Shown here piece after piece: positions 10,803-23,000 of a stretch of DNA of 64,000 nt. The first letter of the stretch is position 1, and each line of letters begins with the position of its first letter. Location: NCBI GenBank assembly GCA_003254925.1, contig QANZ01036439.1, forward strand, positions 115,599 to 179,598. Reading direction: 5' to 3'. Under the pieces are notes generated by a model. It searched no databases, was not told the DNA's origin, and was given only the letters and a program-made list of their open reading frames with translations. Made by a program: the position numbers and the translations under genes. Source of the DNA: Chamaecrista fasciculata. Lineage: Eukaryota; Streptophyta; Magnoliopsida; Fabales; Fabaceae.

Positions 10803-13800
10803 TCAAAAGGGTACTTCAGCTGGCTCTAATGCGGGCAGCATGGGTTCTTGCAACTCCGGGTTGACGGGAAACAGATTACATTGCGCATATTGTGCCATCA
10901 ATTGGTCCACAAGCACCAAAGCTACCATGGCTTCCACCATGGGTACGGCTGCATTACCAGTCCATCAAACAATATATTAGAAATTTTCCTTTTCCCTAAT
11001 CAAAGGGCAGGCAAACTAAATGTAAAAAAATGTGTCATGTTAGAAACAACTTGGGGAAAACTACTTATTCATTTGACTGTTAACTGTCTAGGTGGAGGTG
11101 AAAAGTTATGCGAGTGTAATACATTAACTTGCCCATTAAGATTTAAGACTAAGTGGTAACTCCACCTTTCAGGAAAATCTATCAGAGAAACTTCCATGGA
11201 TTGTTTTTATTACAATTACAAAATTTTAGAAAAAAGAAAGAAAAAGCATAAAATTAAGGTGGAGATTGATTAACAGCAGTTCAGGGGCGACATGACAAAC
11301 TGTTTTTTACCTCTTGGGACAACACAAGGATCATGGCGTCCGCGGGCTATTAGGTCTGTCTCTTTCTTGTCTCTTGTCACTGTATGCTGCTTTTTCTGCC
11401 CAAATGACACGTTATGTTACTATTCATGTCAAATGTTTAGGACAGTACAGTAATATATGGATCATACAACCTGATCATCTGAACATACAAAAAGGAAAAA
11501 GGGATAGTGGGAGCTTATTTTTCTACTCATCTATTGTTTAATACCATATATCAAACAAAAACATATTATACAAGATCCCAAACTTCCAAGTAAAAGCTAG
11601 CTTTTGAGGAAGGTGACCCAAGTGGGATAAGATATGCACATAAACACACACACACACACAAAAGAGAGAGATTAGGCTTACTCCAATAGTAGATGTTGGC
11701 TTAAAAGCTATTCTCATATTTATGATCTCCCCATTGGAAATTCCACCCTGATAATCAATACAGAAAATTTTAATAAGCTTAAATTATTACATGATCATCA
11801 TACTACACCTCAAGAAACAACTCATTTGAAATTATAAAGCAGAACAACACCTGAATACCACCAGAGCGATTAGTTCTTGTCCTCATTTTTCCATGTTCAT
11901 CTATATAAAACTCATCATTGTGCTCACTACCAGTCAAGAAAGTACCTGTAATAATTTCATCAAGCAATGAAAGTTCAGAAGATAGTAAGACACAAGTAAA
12001 AGGAATTAGATCAGATCAATCTGTAAACTTAAAAAGTACAAAGGAAATTAGAAAGAAAATTGCAATACCTGCAAACCCACTACCGAACTGGAAGCCCTTG
12101 GTTGCAGGCAATGACATAGCAGCTTTAGCCAGTTCAGCTTCAAGTTTGTCAAATACTGGCGAACCAAGCCCCTTTTATATAAAATAAAAGAAAACTTTAA
12201 CAAAAAAACAACAACAACAATCAAAGCCTTTTCCCACTAGGTAGGGTCGGCTATATAAATCAATTAACGCCAACGTGTTCTATATTTGCACATGTCCACA
12301 GTTAGGTTATTAATGGATAGATCTTTCTGGATAGTTTCTCCAAAACTTTAACAATACAGCACAACAATTTATGACAAAGACTCAATTAGGAAGAACCCAA
12401 TAAGGTATCATCCATGCAAGAATATATATACTTGAAGACAAAAAGTAAAGGAAAAAAAGGGTTAAAAGCACTGGTCTTTTCTTTTTACTCATCTATAGTT
12501 CATATTAAATAATTGGGACAGATTCCTAAATCATGCAAGTTATCAAAATAGCAAATATTAGGGCCGAAGGACCTCCAAGAGCAGCACAGTTATAGAAGGC
12601 CATGACATCTTTCTAGAAGGACTAACAAAACATACTATACATGGAAGAAAAACTCTCAAGTTCCGGGATAATTAGGGGCACAACTTGTCCATGTACAATT
12701 TAGGCCCAATTTCCACCTTTTCTAGACTTCTCCATAAGGTTCTTAGTCACATGCCTGAAATTTATTAATTTCAAAATCTACTATTAAGCAAGACCACAAG
12801 GGTCAAATTTCATTTTAAATTGACAAATCAATTATAATATTTCCCATTCTGCTTTAGTTATGGGCAGAACAATGATCCCAACAAAAAGTTCCTTAGCTTT
12901 TCCTGAAAACCTCCGTGCTTGTTCATCACATTTAATGTTTTAATTGTGCATAAAATCCTGCTTGCTTATTCAATCCGCCAATTTACTTTTGCCCTTGATA
13001 AATAAAAGTGACTTACACGTGGGCAGTTCCTCACAATGCATGTTACAACACCACCAACAGAATCACCTTTCACCCGGACAGCATCAATTGCAGCAATCAT
13101 CTTCTCTGCATATTCAGGATCTGGGCATCGGACAATGTTGTTCTCAATCTGGAAACATCTCAAACAAGTAGCAAACAGTCAGAGTTGAAATACTGCTAAT
13201 AATATGTTCAATGCAATATTGATCAGCCAATATTAACTTGGATAAAAAGCAAATGTCCTTAATGCCCGGAAGGGTGGGATGGATGACTATGAGTTTCATT
13301 AATAATAACGGTTATCAAACATCATTTTCGTCCTGACTGGAGGAATATACATTAAGTCTGTTTGGGTTTGGGATTACTGTCATAGAAATTAGCTTGGAGA
13401 GAACCAGTTTTGTGAGAAAATCTTTTGAAAACTTTATTTTGCAGAAATTATATCTCACGAAGTGTCATCTAAAATGAGATGCAAGTGAGTTTTTCTTTGT
13501 GCTTGATATTATTATTTTGATGCTAAATTACATTCATATGTTCTGCTCCAATTGACCAATATTAGGAACAATCATTTAATGTGTAAATAATGCATGGTGG
13601 AATAACTTCTAACAGAACCAGAAGAATCAATTTTGTAAAAATTTGATTTTGCTTCATTTACAGAAACACAACAACAACAACAATCAAAGCCTTTTCCCAC
13701 TAGGTGGGGTCGGCTATATGGATCAACTGACGCCAATGTGTTCTATCCTTGCACATTTCCAGAAACAAAATCACAAAAAACATTACTCATTCAAATAAGA

Positions 13801-15676
13801 AGAATCACTTTCACAGGTTTACAAAAGCAATGTTTATTTAAAAATAATAATAATAATAATCTCAAACAGAACACAATTTCAAATTCTTCTTAGGAAGTGC
13901 AGGAAAAAGCAGGAAGCAAAATCAAAAAAGGATTACAAGTGACTCCAGATTCAAACAAAGAGTATACCATTAATAAGCTTAAAATTTCATAATTTATCAT
14001 CACTTGAAAGCATATCTATTGGTTATCAGAAGACCACAATTTGATCAAATGTATAAGAAACACAAGCTAAACACAAAATCCTTAAACGTTTCAAACAAGG
14101 GAACTCTGATTAGTTCCTGAAAACATAGCACAGCCAGAGGTTTCAGTAGTTCCATCCAGTAGACCAGTTCATTTAAGCTATATTTCCATAAGTTTAACTC
14201 TTTCTTTACTACACTGTGCACTCAGAGAGACACCTACTTAAAAGTACTCCATACAGGCTAAAATTTATTAAGAGTATTCCAGATAGTGAATGCAACTTTT
14301 GCTCCTTTCTTACATTAATAAAAATAAGGGGCCTTGATTCAAGGTCTGTCAAATCACTAACCATCCACATATCCATAAAAATCGTAGAGAAAGAATAAGA
14401 ATATCAAAATGAATATTGTCATATTGACTTAAATACCTGATCAAGTGTAAGAGTGTCATGATCAATTAGATCCTCAGGAAGAACAATCTTGTGCACTTGA
14501 GAAACATAGGCAAGAACCTGAGTCATAAGAAACCTTTAGCCAAGGATTCTGCTAAAACAAATTGACAATTAAAGATAGAAAAAGCTTAAAGGAGACAAGC
14601 AAATAATTATAGGCCAACCTAGCAGTGTAAAAGCTTGTTCTGATTCAAAACATCATTTTATTCAGAAGAATAAAAACTTGCATTATGTGAATAAAAATGA
14701 ATTATGCTGATATAAGAGGAAATACTATTAATGAGAAATGTGGCAAAAATAAGGCCCTGGCAAGTATTAATTTAGTTTCTATAAATAAATCTTCATCGAC
14801 AGGGAATAAATAAAAGAATAAAAAATTTTAACATACAAAAGCTTTACCATTTTCTGGTCATAAATTCCAACCAAAAATTAAAGAAATACAGTTCCAAATT
14901 CATTAAATACAACAGAAGAAAATTCATGTAACTAAAGTCACAGGTATAGTAGCTAAGCATGTCATGCCAATAAATCCAAAATTTGCCTCAGTAGGGGATC
15001 TTCCCCAAGCCTAACAGTGGAAGCTTTTAAAGGCAAAAGTCTTCTGATTCAGTCACATACAATAAGATAGTCCTGGTTTGATTGTGGCATTTTACACTAA
15101 ATGCTCCTCAGAGTGTTTCCAAAGTCGACTTTTAATACTGCCAACGTAGTTTCTTATAGGACAATGCCTTATTTATTCCATTTGTTTCTTTTTGAATCAC
15201 AAGGGGAAAAAATTGCAAGAGTAACCAACTTAACATATGAATAAGAAAACTGAAAAGCCAATAAGTGCCTTGATGAATCTACCCTTTGTCAATAAAAATC
15301 CAGACTACATTTTACATGAGAACTCTAGCTCAATCACATGCACAAGCAACAAACCTCAGTTCCTGCAAACTCCTTAAGGATTTTCTTAGCAACAGCACCA
15401 GAAGCAACCCTTCCGATGGTTTCCCTTGCAGAAGATCTACCACCACCCTAAGACATGAGTTTGGATGTATGAGAATTGTTAAATTCCATGAATCAAAAAC
15501 ACTTCATTCAGTAGGATAATGACATAAAATGCCACTCATTTCATGACAATGTATTGCAAAAGTCAGTACCTGCACTGATCTGACACCATACTTCATGTCA
15601 TAAGTTGCATCTGCATGTGAAGGTCTATAAGCTAACGACATCTCACTATAATCCTGAAAAACAAATGACAATGATT

Positions 15677-15721
<45 letters not shown>

Positions 15722-17648
15722 CCAAAAACCTTGGAGCAACACAAAAGAGACTATAGACAATACAAGATGTGAACTAGTATTTAATAATTGTAGAATATAA
15801 TTACTATTGTCACATCGCATGGGAAAAATAATTTAGAGACATTTGATCCTGACATAAACTTGAAACAATCTAAAAATTCATTTTTACAAATAGCTAGACG
15901 GTAACTGAGTTCCAGGGCATTTTGAATGGAAAAAGCATATAATATGTTCTTACAGCTTATGAAAACGTTTCCATATGCTCAAGCAATTCAATCATTGTAA
16001 CTTAAAACCATGATTTCAAACATCCAAAGGCAAACCGTGAGCTAAATGCTAATCCATCCCAGCATAGGATGTAACGTTTTAGACCAGTCATAACCAAATA
16101 TCTCACTTTTTCTAATTTAATCACTTTCAAATCAGCCATAAGTTTCCTGCTAGGCAAACTTTGCAATCTGATTGTGAAGGTTTCCAATCATCAGTGTTTC
16201 AATTTTGAAAGTTGAAATTCAATGTCAAGTCTTTACCAAAGTGCAAATTTTAAACACTACCCTTACATAACAATTAGAAAAAACAGAAGAAAAGAAAACA
16301 GTTGTTACTCTTTCTCAGCCAAGACTTATAAATAGAAATATGAACAAGCTTCAGCAATAAATACTCACATGTCCTCTCTGATCAGTATTGGGAACAAATA
16401 CATGGATTGGAGTTCCAGTAGTAACTCCTGCAATGAATAGATTACCTTCTGATCAATTACATGCATCATATAACTTCCCAATTAAAAATGGTAGGAACTG
16501 AGTTTAAACCTTCAGAAACTCCTGAAAATATTTTGCATGTATCAGTCTCTTTTCTTGGGGTAGTAATTCGGCTCTGACCTGGCCTCCTACAAACAAAAAC
16601 TTTGCAAAGTTACTCTTCAAATACATGCTGCATTATAAAAAATAAAACATAATCTATTACTCAAAACCACCAAATTCCCTTAAGAGTAGCAGTATTAATT
16701 AAAAAAAAAAACTTTCAGTGGCAAGTACCTTCTGTCAAGATCCACTTGCATGTCAGCTTCAGACAGTGGGAGACGAGGAGGGCATCCATCAATTACGCAA
16801 CCAACACCCCCTCCATGAGATTCTCCATAAGTCGTAACACGAAAATGGTTTCCATAGGTACTACCAGCTGCCTGAATCTCTGAAATAAATCACCGGAATG
16901 AGAAATTAAAAAAGAGGACCCTCACAAATCTATGTATTTTGAACTCCTATATTGCTGGAAAGAGTACTAAATATCTTAAATAATACATCAGAGTTTACAT
17001 TCAGCAAACCCATAAGTTCTGAAACCTCATTTTCCATGACCGAGGAAAGAATCATGAGTCATGACAATGAATAGGTTAGTACATCTTGTATAACATATAT
17101 ATGAACCCTTCATTAGTTCTGCTCCCAACATACATTTTCTTAAACGGTTACCATAGTCTCCAAAGCATTTATTCAACATTATGCTTAGGTCAGGATAATT
17201 TTCAAAAGCCGGGTCTCCAATTACGAACATCTCAAATGGGATATACGCGAAAGTCACATTCATTTTAATTCTTATAAGTTTAAAAGGAAATCAAATAACA
17301 ACAGAAATGTCAGTAATAATAACAAAAGCGACAGGAGAAAAAAAAAAGAATCAAACCCAAACCAAACCAATTTTCATCTTGTACATAAACTCGCCGACTA
17401 CCATCTCAAATAACTCTAAGAAGATAGATTCAAGCAAAGAAACTAATAATCGAAAACCGAGGACGTAAAAACATGAATCCGAAAACGGAGGGAGAGAGAG
17501 AGAGCTCACGGAGACGCTTGGGAATGCGAGGGCGAACTGAGATTTGGACAGAGACGGATGACAGATAAGAGAGATCGGAATTGAGAGAAGAGAAAGCGTC
17601 GATTTTGGAAGAGGAGAGGAAGGGCTTGGAGGCGATAGAGGACGCCAT
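10803..17648 (-). CDS. CS: Chorismate synthase, plastid precursor (13 exons)
   Basis: Converts 5-enolpyruvylshikimate-3-phosphate to chorismate, the last shikimate-pathway step, in the plastid with reduced FMN. Coding exons on the minus strand are 17648-17510, 16879-16729, 16586-16510, 16427-16369, 15653-15570, 15447-15355, 14517-14437, 13148-13017, 12171-12069, 11945-11851, 11747-11682, 11395-11311 and 10948-10803. All introns are GT-AG and the total is 1311 nt, or 436 residues plus TGA, the usual plant length. Residues 1 to about 50 are Ser-rich like a plastid transit peptide ([10 protein letters not shown]). Signatures seen: GESHGGGVG with His68, [14 protein letters not shown] with His155, [10 protein letters not shown] at 171-180 and [13 protein letters not shown] at 333-345. 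The two histidines are the invariant catalytic ones. An in-frame ATG 141 nt upstream lies only about 10 bases below the TATA box, so the MASS start is preferred. Introns 7 and 8 hold LINE tails and intron 4 an AAT repeat. Confidence 0.97.
12206..12300 (-). mobile_element. RTE-type LINE 3' tail in chorismate synthase intron 8
   Basis: Read on the minus strand, a stretch containing ATATAGCCGACCCTACC is followed by AAAGGCTTTGATTG and a TTG-repeat tail. This conserved end is widespread in plant genomes and is typical of RTE-clade LINE 3' termini. It matches the copy at 13669-13760 closely. No reverse transcriptase is attached, so it is a 5'-truncated fragment. Confidence 0.6.
13669..13760 (-). 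mobile_element. RTE-type LINE 3' tail in chorismate synthase intron 7
   Basis: Same sequence family and orientation as 12206-12300, with CCGACCCCACCTAGTGGG and a TTG-repeat tail on the minus strand. This copy retains the CCCAC/GTGGG inverted pair better. It lies in the intron between exons 7 and 8. Confidence 0.6.
15678..15720. repeat. (AAT)n microsatellite in chorismate synthase intron 4
   Basis: About 14 units of AAT/ATA lie between exon 4 and exon 5, roughly 25 bases upstream (in transcript sense) of the exon 5 acceptor. Being AT-rich, it may count as part of the U-rich region before the acceptor; it is likely length-polymorphic. Confidence 0.9.
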
Positions 17649-17684
17649 TAGATTACAGTCAACTAAGGTACAAAATGAGAAGGA

Positions 17685-17779
17685 AGAAGAAGAAGATGAA
17701 GAAGAAGAAGAAGAAGAAGGAAGAGAAAGTAGAAGAGGGAAAATAACGTTTGGTTGTTGAGAGAGAGAGAGAGAGAGGT
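17685..17779 (-). repeat. Pyrimidine-rich (TTC)n/(CT)n leader of chorismate synthase
   Basis: On the coding strand this is a run of CT dinucleotides (plus-strand GA at 17759-17777) followed by TTC trinucleotides (plus-strand GAA/GAAGAA at 17685-17721). It falls in the predicted 5' untranslated leader. Such tracts are common in plant leaders and length-polymorphic. Confidence 0.6.
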
Positions 17780-17798
17780 TGAGGGACAAAATGTGTAA

Positions 17799-17805
17799 TT
17801 ATATA
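17799..17805 (-). promoter_or_regulatory. TATA box of the chorismate synthase gene
   Basis: The minus strand reads TATATAA here, about 155 bases upstream of the MASS start codon. A TATA box at this point predicts transcription starting near 17770. That gives a leader of about 125 nt rich in TTC and CT repeats (17685-17779), typical of plant housekeeping leaders. It also places the upstream in-frame ATG at 17787-17789 before the predicted start site. Confidence 0.5.
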
Positions 17806-17898
17806 AAACCCACTTCTCACTTACCTACCCCCTTTGCCTCTCTGGTGTCAATTTGCAGACAAAAAAGTCTGCCCCTCAATTTTGAAAGCATTTAATTT

Positions 17899-18590
17899 GG
17901 GTCAAACTACAAATTTGGTCTTATATTTTTCCTAAGTTTTCAATTTGGTCTTATATTTTATCATATCTTTGGGTCAGGTCCCAATTTGGTCTATTTTTTT
18001 TTGAGTAAACTACTAAATTGGTCCCTGGATTATTGGCTCGTTGACAGATTGGTCCCCGAATTTAGGAAATTAACAAATAAGTCCCTAAATTTTTCTAACG
18101 AGTCAAATAGGTCCCTGAATTTTTTTAACATTTGTCAAATAGGTCTTTCTGTGCATGTTATTTGGGGACCTATTTGACTAACGTTAGAAAAATTCGGGGA
18201 CCTATTTGTCAATTTCATAAATTCGGGGACCAATCTGTCAGCGAGCCAATAATTCAGGGACCAATTTGGTAGTTTACTCATTTTTTTTATCTCATGTCTT
18301 TGAGTTGTTCAAAAAAAAATCTCATGTCTTTGAGTCAATTGCAAAATTGGTCTTATATCTTGGGTCAGGTGCAGAAGTTGTCTTATATCTTTGCAAAAGG
18401 GTCAAGTGGTCAACTAATAGTTGATCTTTTTGTAAAGATATGAGACTAATTATACAACCTGATCAAAAGATAAATGACCAGAAATAATATGAGACCAAAT
18501 TGAGACCTTTTGCAAAGACATGGGACAAAAAAATATGACTAAATAGGGAACTGAACAAAAAAAAAATAATACCAAATTTACACTGTCACC
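17899..18590. mobile_element. Foldback element between the two chorismate genes, with a nested one
   Basis: Left GGGTCAAACTACAAATTTGG mirrors right CCAAATTTACACTGTCACC. An 8-bp TTTAATTT duplication flanks it (17891-17898 and 18591-18598). It is split by the complete element at 18002-18280. It starts about 95 bases upstream of the chorismate synthase TATA box, so it may have reshaped that promoter. Confidence 0.7.
18002..18280. mobile_element. 279-bp palindromic MITE nested in a foldback element
   Basis: TGAGTAAACTACTAAATTGG at the left and its near-complement at the right bound arms with GGTCCC(C)GAATT boxes that pair almost throughout. It sits in a T-tract with 8 Ts on each side as a possible duplication. 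The gap-truncated copy at 7637 is the same family. Confidence 0.75.
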
Positions 18591-19090
18591 TTTAATTTAA
18601 TTTCTAAATTCTGAATTATATCATAGATGATAGAAATTAACTTTTCAATATTTTATTTTTTATGTTTCATAAATTGTTAAATGAGTTGTGTGAGAATAAA
18701 AAACATTAGATCCAAGCCGATTAATAGACTGTACTTGCATTTTATTTGGTTACCCATTTGATATTTGAGATTTTGTCCAAATTATTCCGAACTCTATTCA
18801 TATTCTGTATTTAATTATGGTAGGAGAATCTCTCAAAGACAATAACTTGATATTTGAGATTTCACTTTGATCCTAAATCATTGTAGTCACTTGCTACTTG
18901 AACAACTAACTACGTTGCAATTACATTGATCCTAAACTTTAAAACAAAAAAACGTTTGCCAAAAGTTGTATCATAAACTGCCCATTTGTACCTTGTATTA
19001 TCTACTTTTAAAAAATATCTATTTAATTCCGTCCACTTCTTACTCTATAATACTTTTGACACCAAAGAACACATCTTGCATTTTGCTTGT

Positions 19091-19382
19091 GTTAAAATAT
19101 GTACACATTTTATATCTAAAATAAATACCACTCTCTCTCCACAATGAATAATGAACCCAAATCTCAATTGAATCAAGTACTTGCAAAACCCACAGAATTT
19201 AGTGAAGAAATGAGCATGTGCACAATATAAGCATGTGAATCTGTTCATACTATTTTTTTCGTGTAGTGAATCCATGAATTATGAATATATTTTAGGCTCA
19301 ATTAGGTGTACACTTTCTTTTGTTTCTGAAATATATTGAAACTAGTAAGATTTTTAGATATAAAATGTGTACATATTTTAAC
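19091..19382. repeat. Exact 31-bp inverted repeat with 230-bp spacer
   Basis: Arms 19091-19121 and 19352-19382 are perfect complements (starts GTTAAAATATGTACACATTT). The spacer has no gene. It could be a MITE with short TIRs or a recent local inversion duplicate; flanks show no clear duplication. It lies downstream of ADCS and upstream of chorismate synthase. Confidence 0.8.
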
Positions 19383-19384
19383 AT

Positions 19385-20066
19385 ACATATAGTTATTACA
19401 CAATTTTAAACATAAAATAATTGAGATTTTGTTACCCATTAATTGTATCGCGTGCACCAAATCCTCAAAAGCAAACAATCGTTGGTACACCAAACAAGAT
19501 AGGAGCCGCTATCGTTTCACCTACCCACCCACGAAATGGAAGAGTAGAACCGTACAAAACTGAATTTGGTCAAAAAATAAAGGCCAAAACCTCAAATTAG
19601 TCCCTTATGTATGGGATAAATTTCCAATTGATCATTTATATTTCATTTGTTACATATTGGTCCTACATATTTTTATAATTTCTCAAATTGGTCTAAACAA
19701 TACTAAATATGGTCACATCTCTCTTATTTCAGAGTTTGGTGTATTGAAATTTGAATTTATCTGCATTAAATAATTGTAGTTGGGTGTATCACAACACAAC
19801 TAAGCATGTGAGAATGCTAGTCTCCGAAAAATAACATAAAATCCTTTTTTCTAATCTAGAAAATGAAATTCTCCTGCTTGATCAGAAGAAATTCAATTAC
19901 AATCATATCGCCAAAGCAATCAAACCTATATGATGTATCCTTTTCAATGCATTTCGTGAGAACATAAAACCCTTCAATGGGTGAAAAAAGAATTGAAACA
20001 CACTATTTTAAATTTGCCTAAAAAGCTAACAAAGCTATATAATCTGAATTAATCAGTTAATAATAT
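19385..20066. other. ADCS downstream region
   Basis: Contains the presumed ADCS 3' untranslated end (no canonical poly(A) signal stands out) and, at 19560-19740, a half foldback element with GGTCCTACAT-type boxes. Confidence 0.4.
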
Positions 20067-23000
20067 CTAATCAAAATGCATCAAAGCTTTTGCTGGAGCC
20101 TGTGTTTTCAAGATCATCTCCTCATACTCATCTTCAGGATTTGACAGAGCAACAATAGCCCCTCCAGCTCCAATTGAAGCTTCCTCCTCATAAATAATGA
20201 CTGTTCTTATAACTATATTTAGATCAAATGTCTGATCATATGAAAAATATCCAATGCAACCTGAATATATACCTCGGGAACAACTTTCCAGAGAATCCAG
20301 AAGTTCCATTGATCTCAACTTTGGTGCACCCGTCATTGAGCCACCGGGAAACGCAGCTTTGACACAGTCCACAACACTGACATCTGACAGCTTCTTCCCC
20401 CGGATTGTACTCACCATGGTATGAACTGTTGCATATGATTCCACGTCCATGAGCTTGGGCACATGAACAGACCCAGGATCACAGACACGACCAAGGTCAT
20501 TCCTTAGAAGGTCAACAATCATCAGATTTTCAGCCTGGTCTTTTTCACTAGAAAGAGAGATAAGGAGCATGTCAGTTCAGAAAAGATTCAAGTTCACCTA
20601 ACTATTATCAAAAGTTCTGGATTAGTATACGAGAGCTGTGTTTGGCATGCAGGCTTTAGATATCTAAACTCTTGGATAAGTCAAACCTATGAGAATTTAA
20701 GATGCTTAGAATTCCTGGTTACCTTCACTCGCCAAAAGTAATAAATTTATTTCGTACACAAGATTCTGTGTGTAACCATAAGTGGTTAGTACACATTTAG
20801 ATGAAACTTCTAATGTCCTCATTACCCTGAGTAACCAACATATGTGGGAACTAAAATAGTATGTACCAAACTGCCTCCTAAGGGAGTCGAGTCACAAACT
20901 CTAATCTAAAGTTTGTAAATTGTGGTTGAAAAGGCAACAAATAAATTAAGAAATGCCAAGAAAAGAGATAGTAGTCACCTCAACTGTAATTTTAATTTGA
21001 GTTGTTTATCATCCTCTTCAGTAGCACCTCGACCTATGGTACCCTTTATGGGTTTAGCTTCCAGCATACCATTCCTATCCAACTTGAGGAACCTCTCAGG
21101 AGAAGAACAGCAAATACATAGCTCTTCCTTTGAAAAATTAAGCCAAGCAGCATAAGGTGCTGGATTCCTTTCTCTCAAATGTAGGTAAAATCCCAAAGGG
21201 TCTAATTGCTTGATATTTTTTCTTATCTGCGTTGTAAGGCACAACTCATAGCTTTCCCCATCTTTAATGTATCTTAGACAGTTCTTAACATCCTCGATGT
21301 ACTGCTCTTTAGATTTTTCAGCTTCAAAAGCATCCATATGTGAGGAAAAAGTAGAAGAACGTGATTCTGGCTTGTCCGGTTCTCTAGTGGCCAAGTTTTT
21401 TAAATTTATAAGCTTCAACTCTGTGTCATCCAACCACGATGTCATACTCTGTCTTCCTTCTTGTATAGACAATATGTAAACATCATCATTTAGGTGGTCA
21501 ATAGCTACGATATTATCAGCAAAGAAAAAACACGCGTCTGGAGTTTTAGATTTGTGACGGTTCGATGTGACACCACATTCAAGTTTGAGGTCATACCTGC
21601 ATTAGAAGAAATCAACCATTAGTGTAATGTTTATTAGAGGCCATCTAATTATCTAATGACAGTATCAGTAAACTAAATCTGCTACAAAAGAAGGTTGTGT
21701 TGGGTTCAATAGCCAACAAATATAGCAGATAGTGATGGTTATTTTAAATAAGTAAAATAAAAAAGTGAGGGAAGGAGGAGTATTGCCAGTGAAGAAGACA
21801 GTAACAATTAGCAAAACTTGATTTGCCACCTACCCGATGTAACCAATATATCCACCATGAAAGTCAAATGGCAAACCTTCATAATCTTTTTCATCATAAC
21901 AAAATGATTGAAGCTCCTGCAAAATGTCAAGTATACATGAGAGAGTAGTAAAATTGAGAAAATAGTTTACAAATTTTGATCAAGCTTGTTAGAAAAATGG
22001 ATAGAACAATCATCACAGGAAAGATACACGCTTTTAGAAACTCAATGACAGACAAACTGAGAAAGACATAGTTGATAAAGGTTAGATGGGCTGGAACTAT
22101 GACGTTTCTGATATCTTAATGCTGTCTATCTCTATTTGAACCCAGGTGGAAAGGTTGTCACCTCATCTTGCATGTTAAGAGATTTCTGAGATATGATGTT
22201 GCATGAGATTATTTGTTAATGGACATATTGCTAGTTACTTTACGAAGTTAGCTAATAATAACTAGCTGTTGTAATTACCTGATTAGATTACCCTTAGAAG
22301 TAGTATAAGGTTAGGAGAATAATTGATGTGTCAATGAGAATAACAGTTCGGGAGAAACAGAAAGGGCTATCAGTTTTGTCTGGCTTTGTATCAGATGATA
22401 ATGATGGGCATGTATGAAATCTCCTGATGATGTTTGTAAGAGAGCAAAACAGGAACCACACACCACCAGTGTGATAAAGGTGCTAACATCAGGAGGTATA
22501 CCCTGGAATGACATATGTATCATGCAAGAATGAAGCATAAGAAAGTTCAAACAATTTCAGCATATACCTTGTTCAGAAAATCAAAAAAACCTTCTTCCAA
22601 AAACATGCTTTTGGTAGAACCTTGACTATCTTCAATTGACATATAGCCTCCAGGCCCTCCGCCTTTTAAACTCCCATTGCTGAAAAAGGAATATGATAAT
22701 TGTCACTTCGATGTAGATACAGAATTTGAAGATGCTCAATTACCACAACTTAAATAAGAAAGGAAAACAAAAAACTAAAATACGGCAAATATAAAAGATT
22801 GATGAAGAGTAGGCAAATAATCAGAAAAGAATATAATTTAAAATTTTACAAGATTATTTTCAAACCTTTGATCAGACAATCTGAAAGTTAATTGCTTCCA
22901 AAGGGCTCCACCCTTAGCCCCCATAAACGAAAAGCGTGCCCTTCCCTAAGAAAGTAAATGGTCATAAACCTTAAGGAAGAAAATAAACTATATTAAGTCA

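Noticed and set aside
15504..15820. Tyr/Ile homopolymer proteins around 15.7 kb
   Set aside because: Translations of the AAT microsatellite and exon 5 in wrong frames.
17430..17789. A longer start for chorismate synthase adding 47 residues upstream (MSLNLSLSLSQQ...)
   Set aside because: The frame is open, but the extra part is low-complexity Leu/Ser from CT and TTC repeats. The upstream ATG also lies about 10 bases below the TATA box, before the expected transcription start. The MASS start matches plant homologues.
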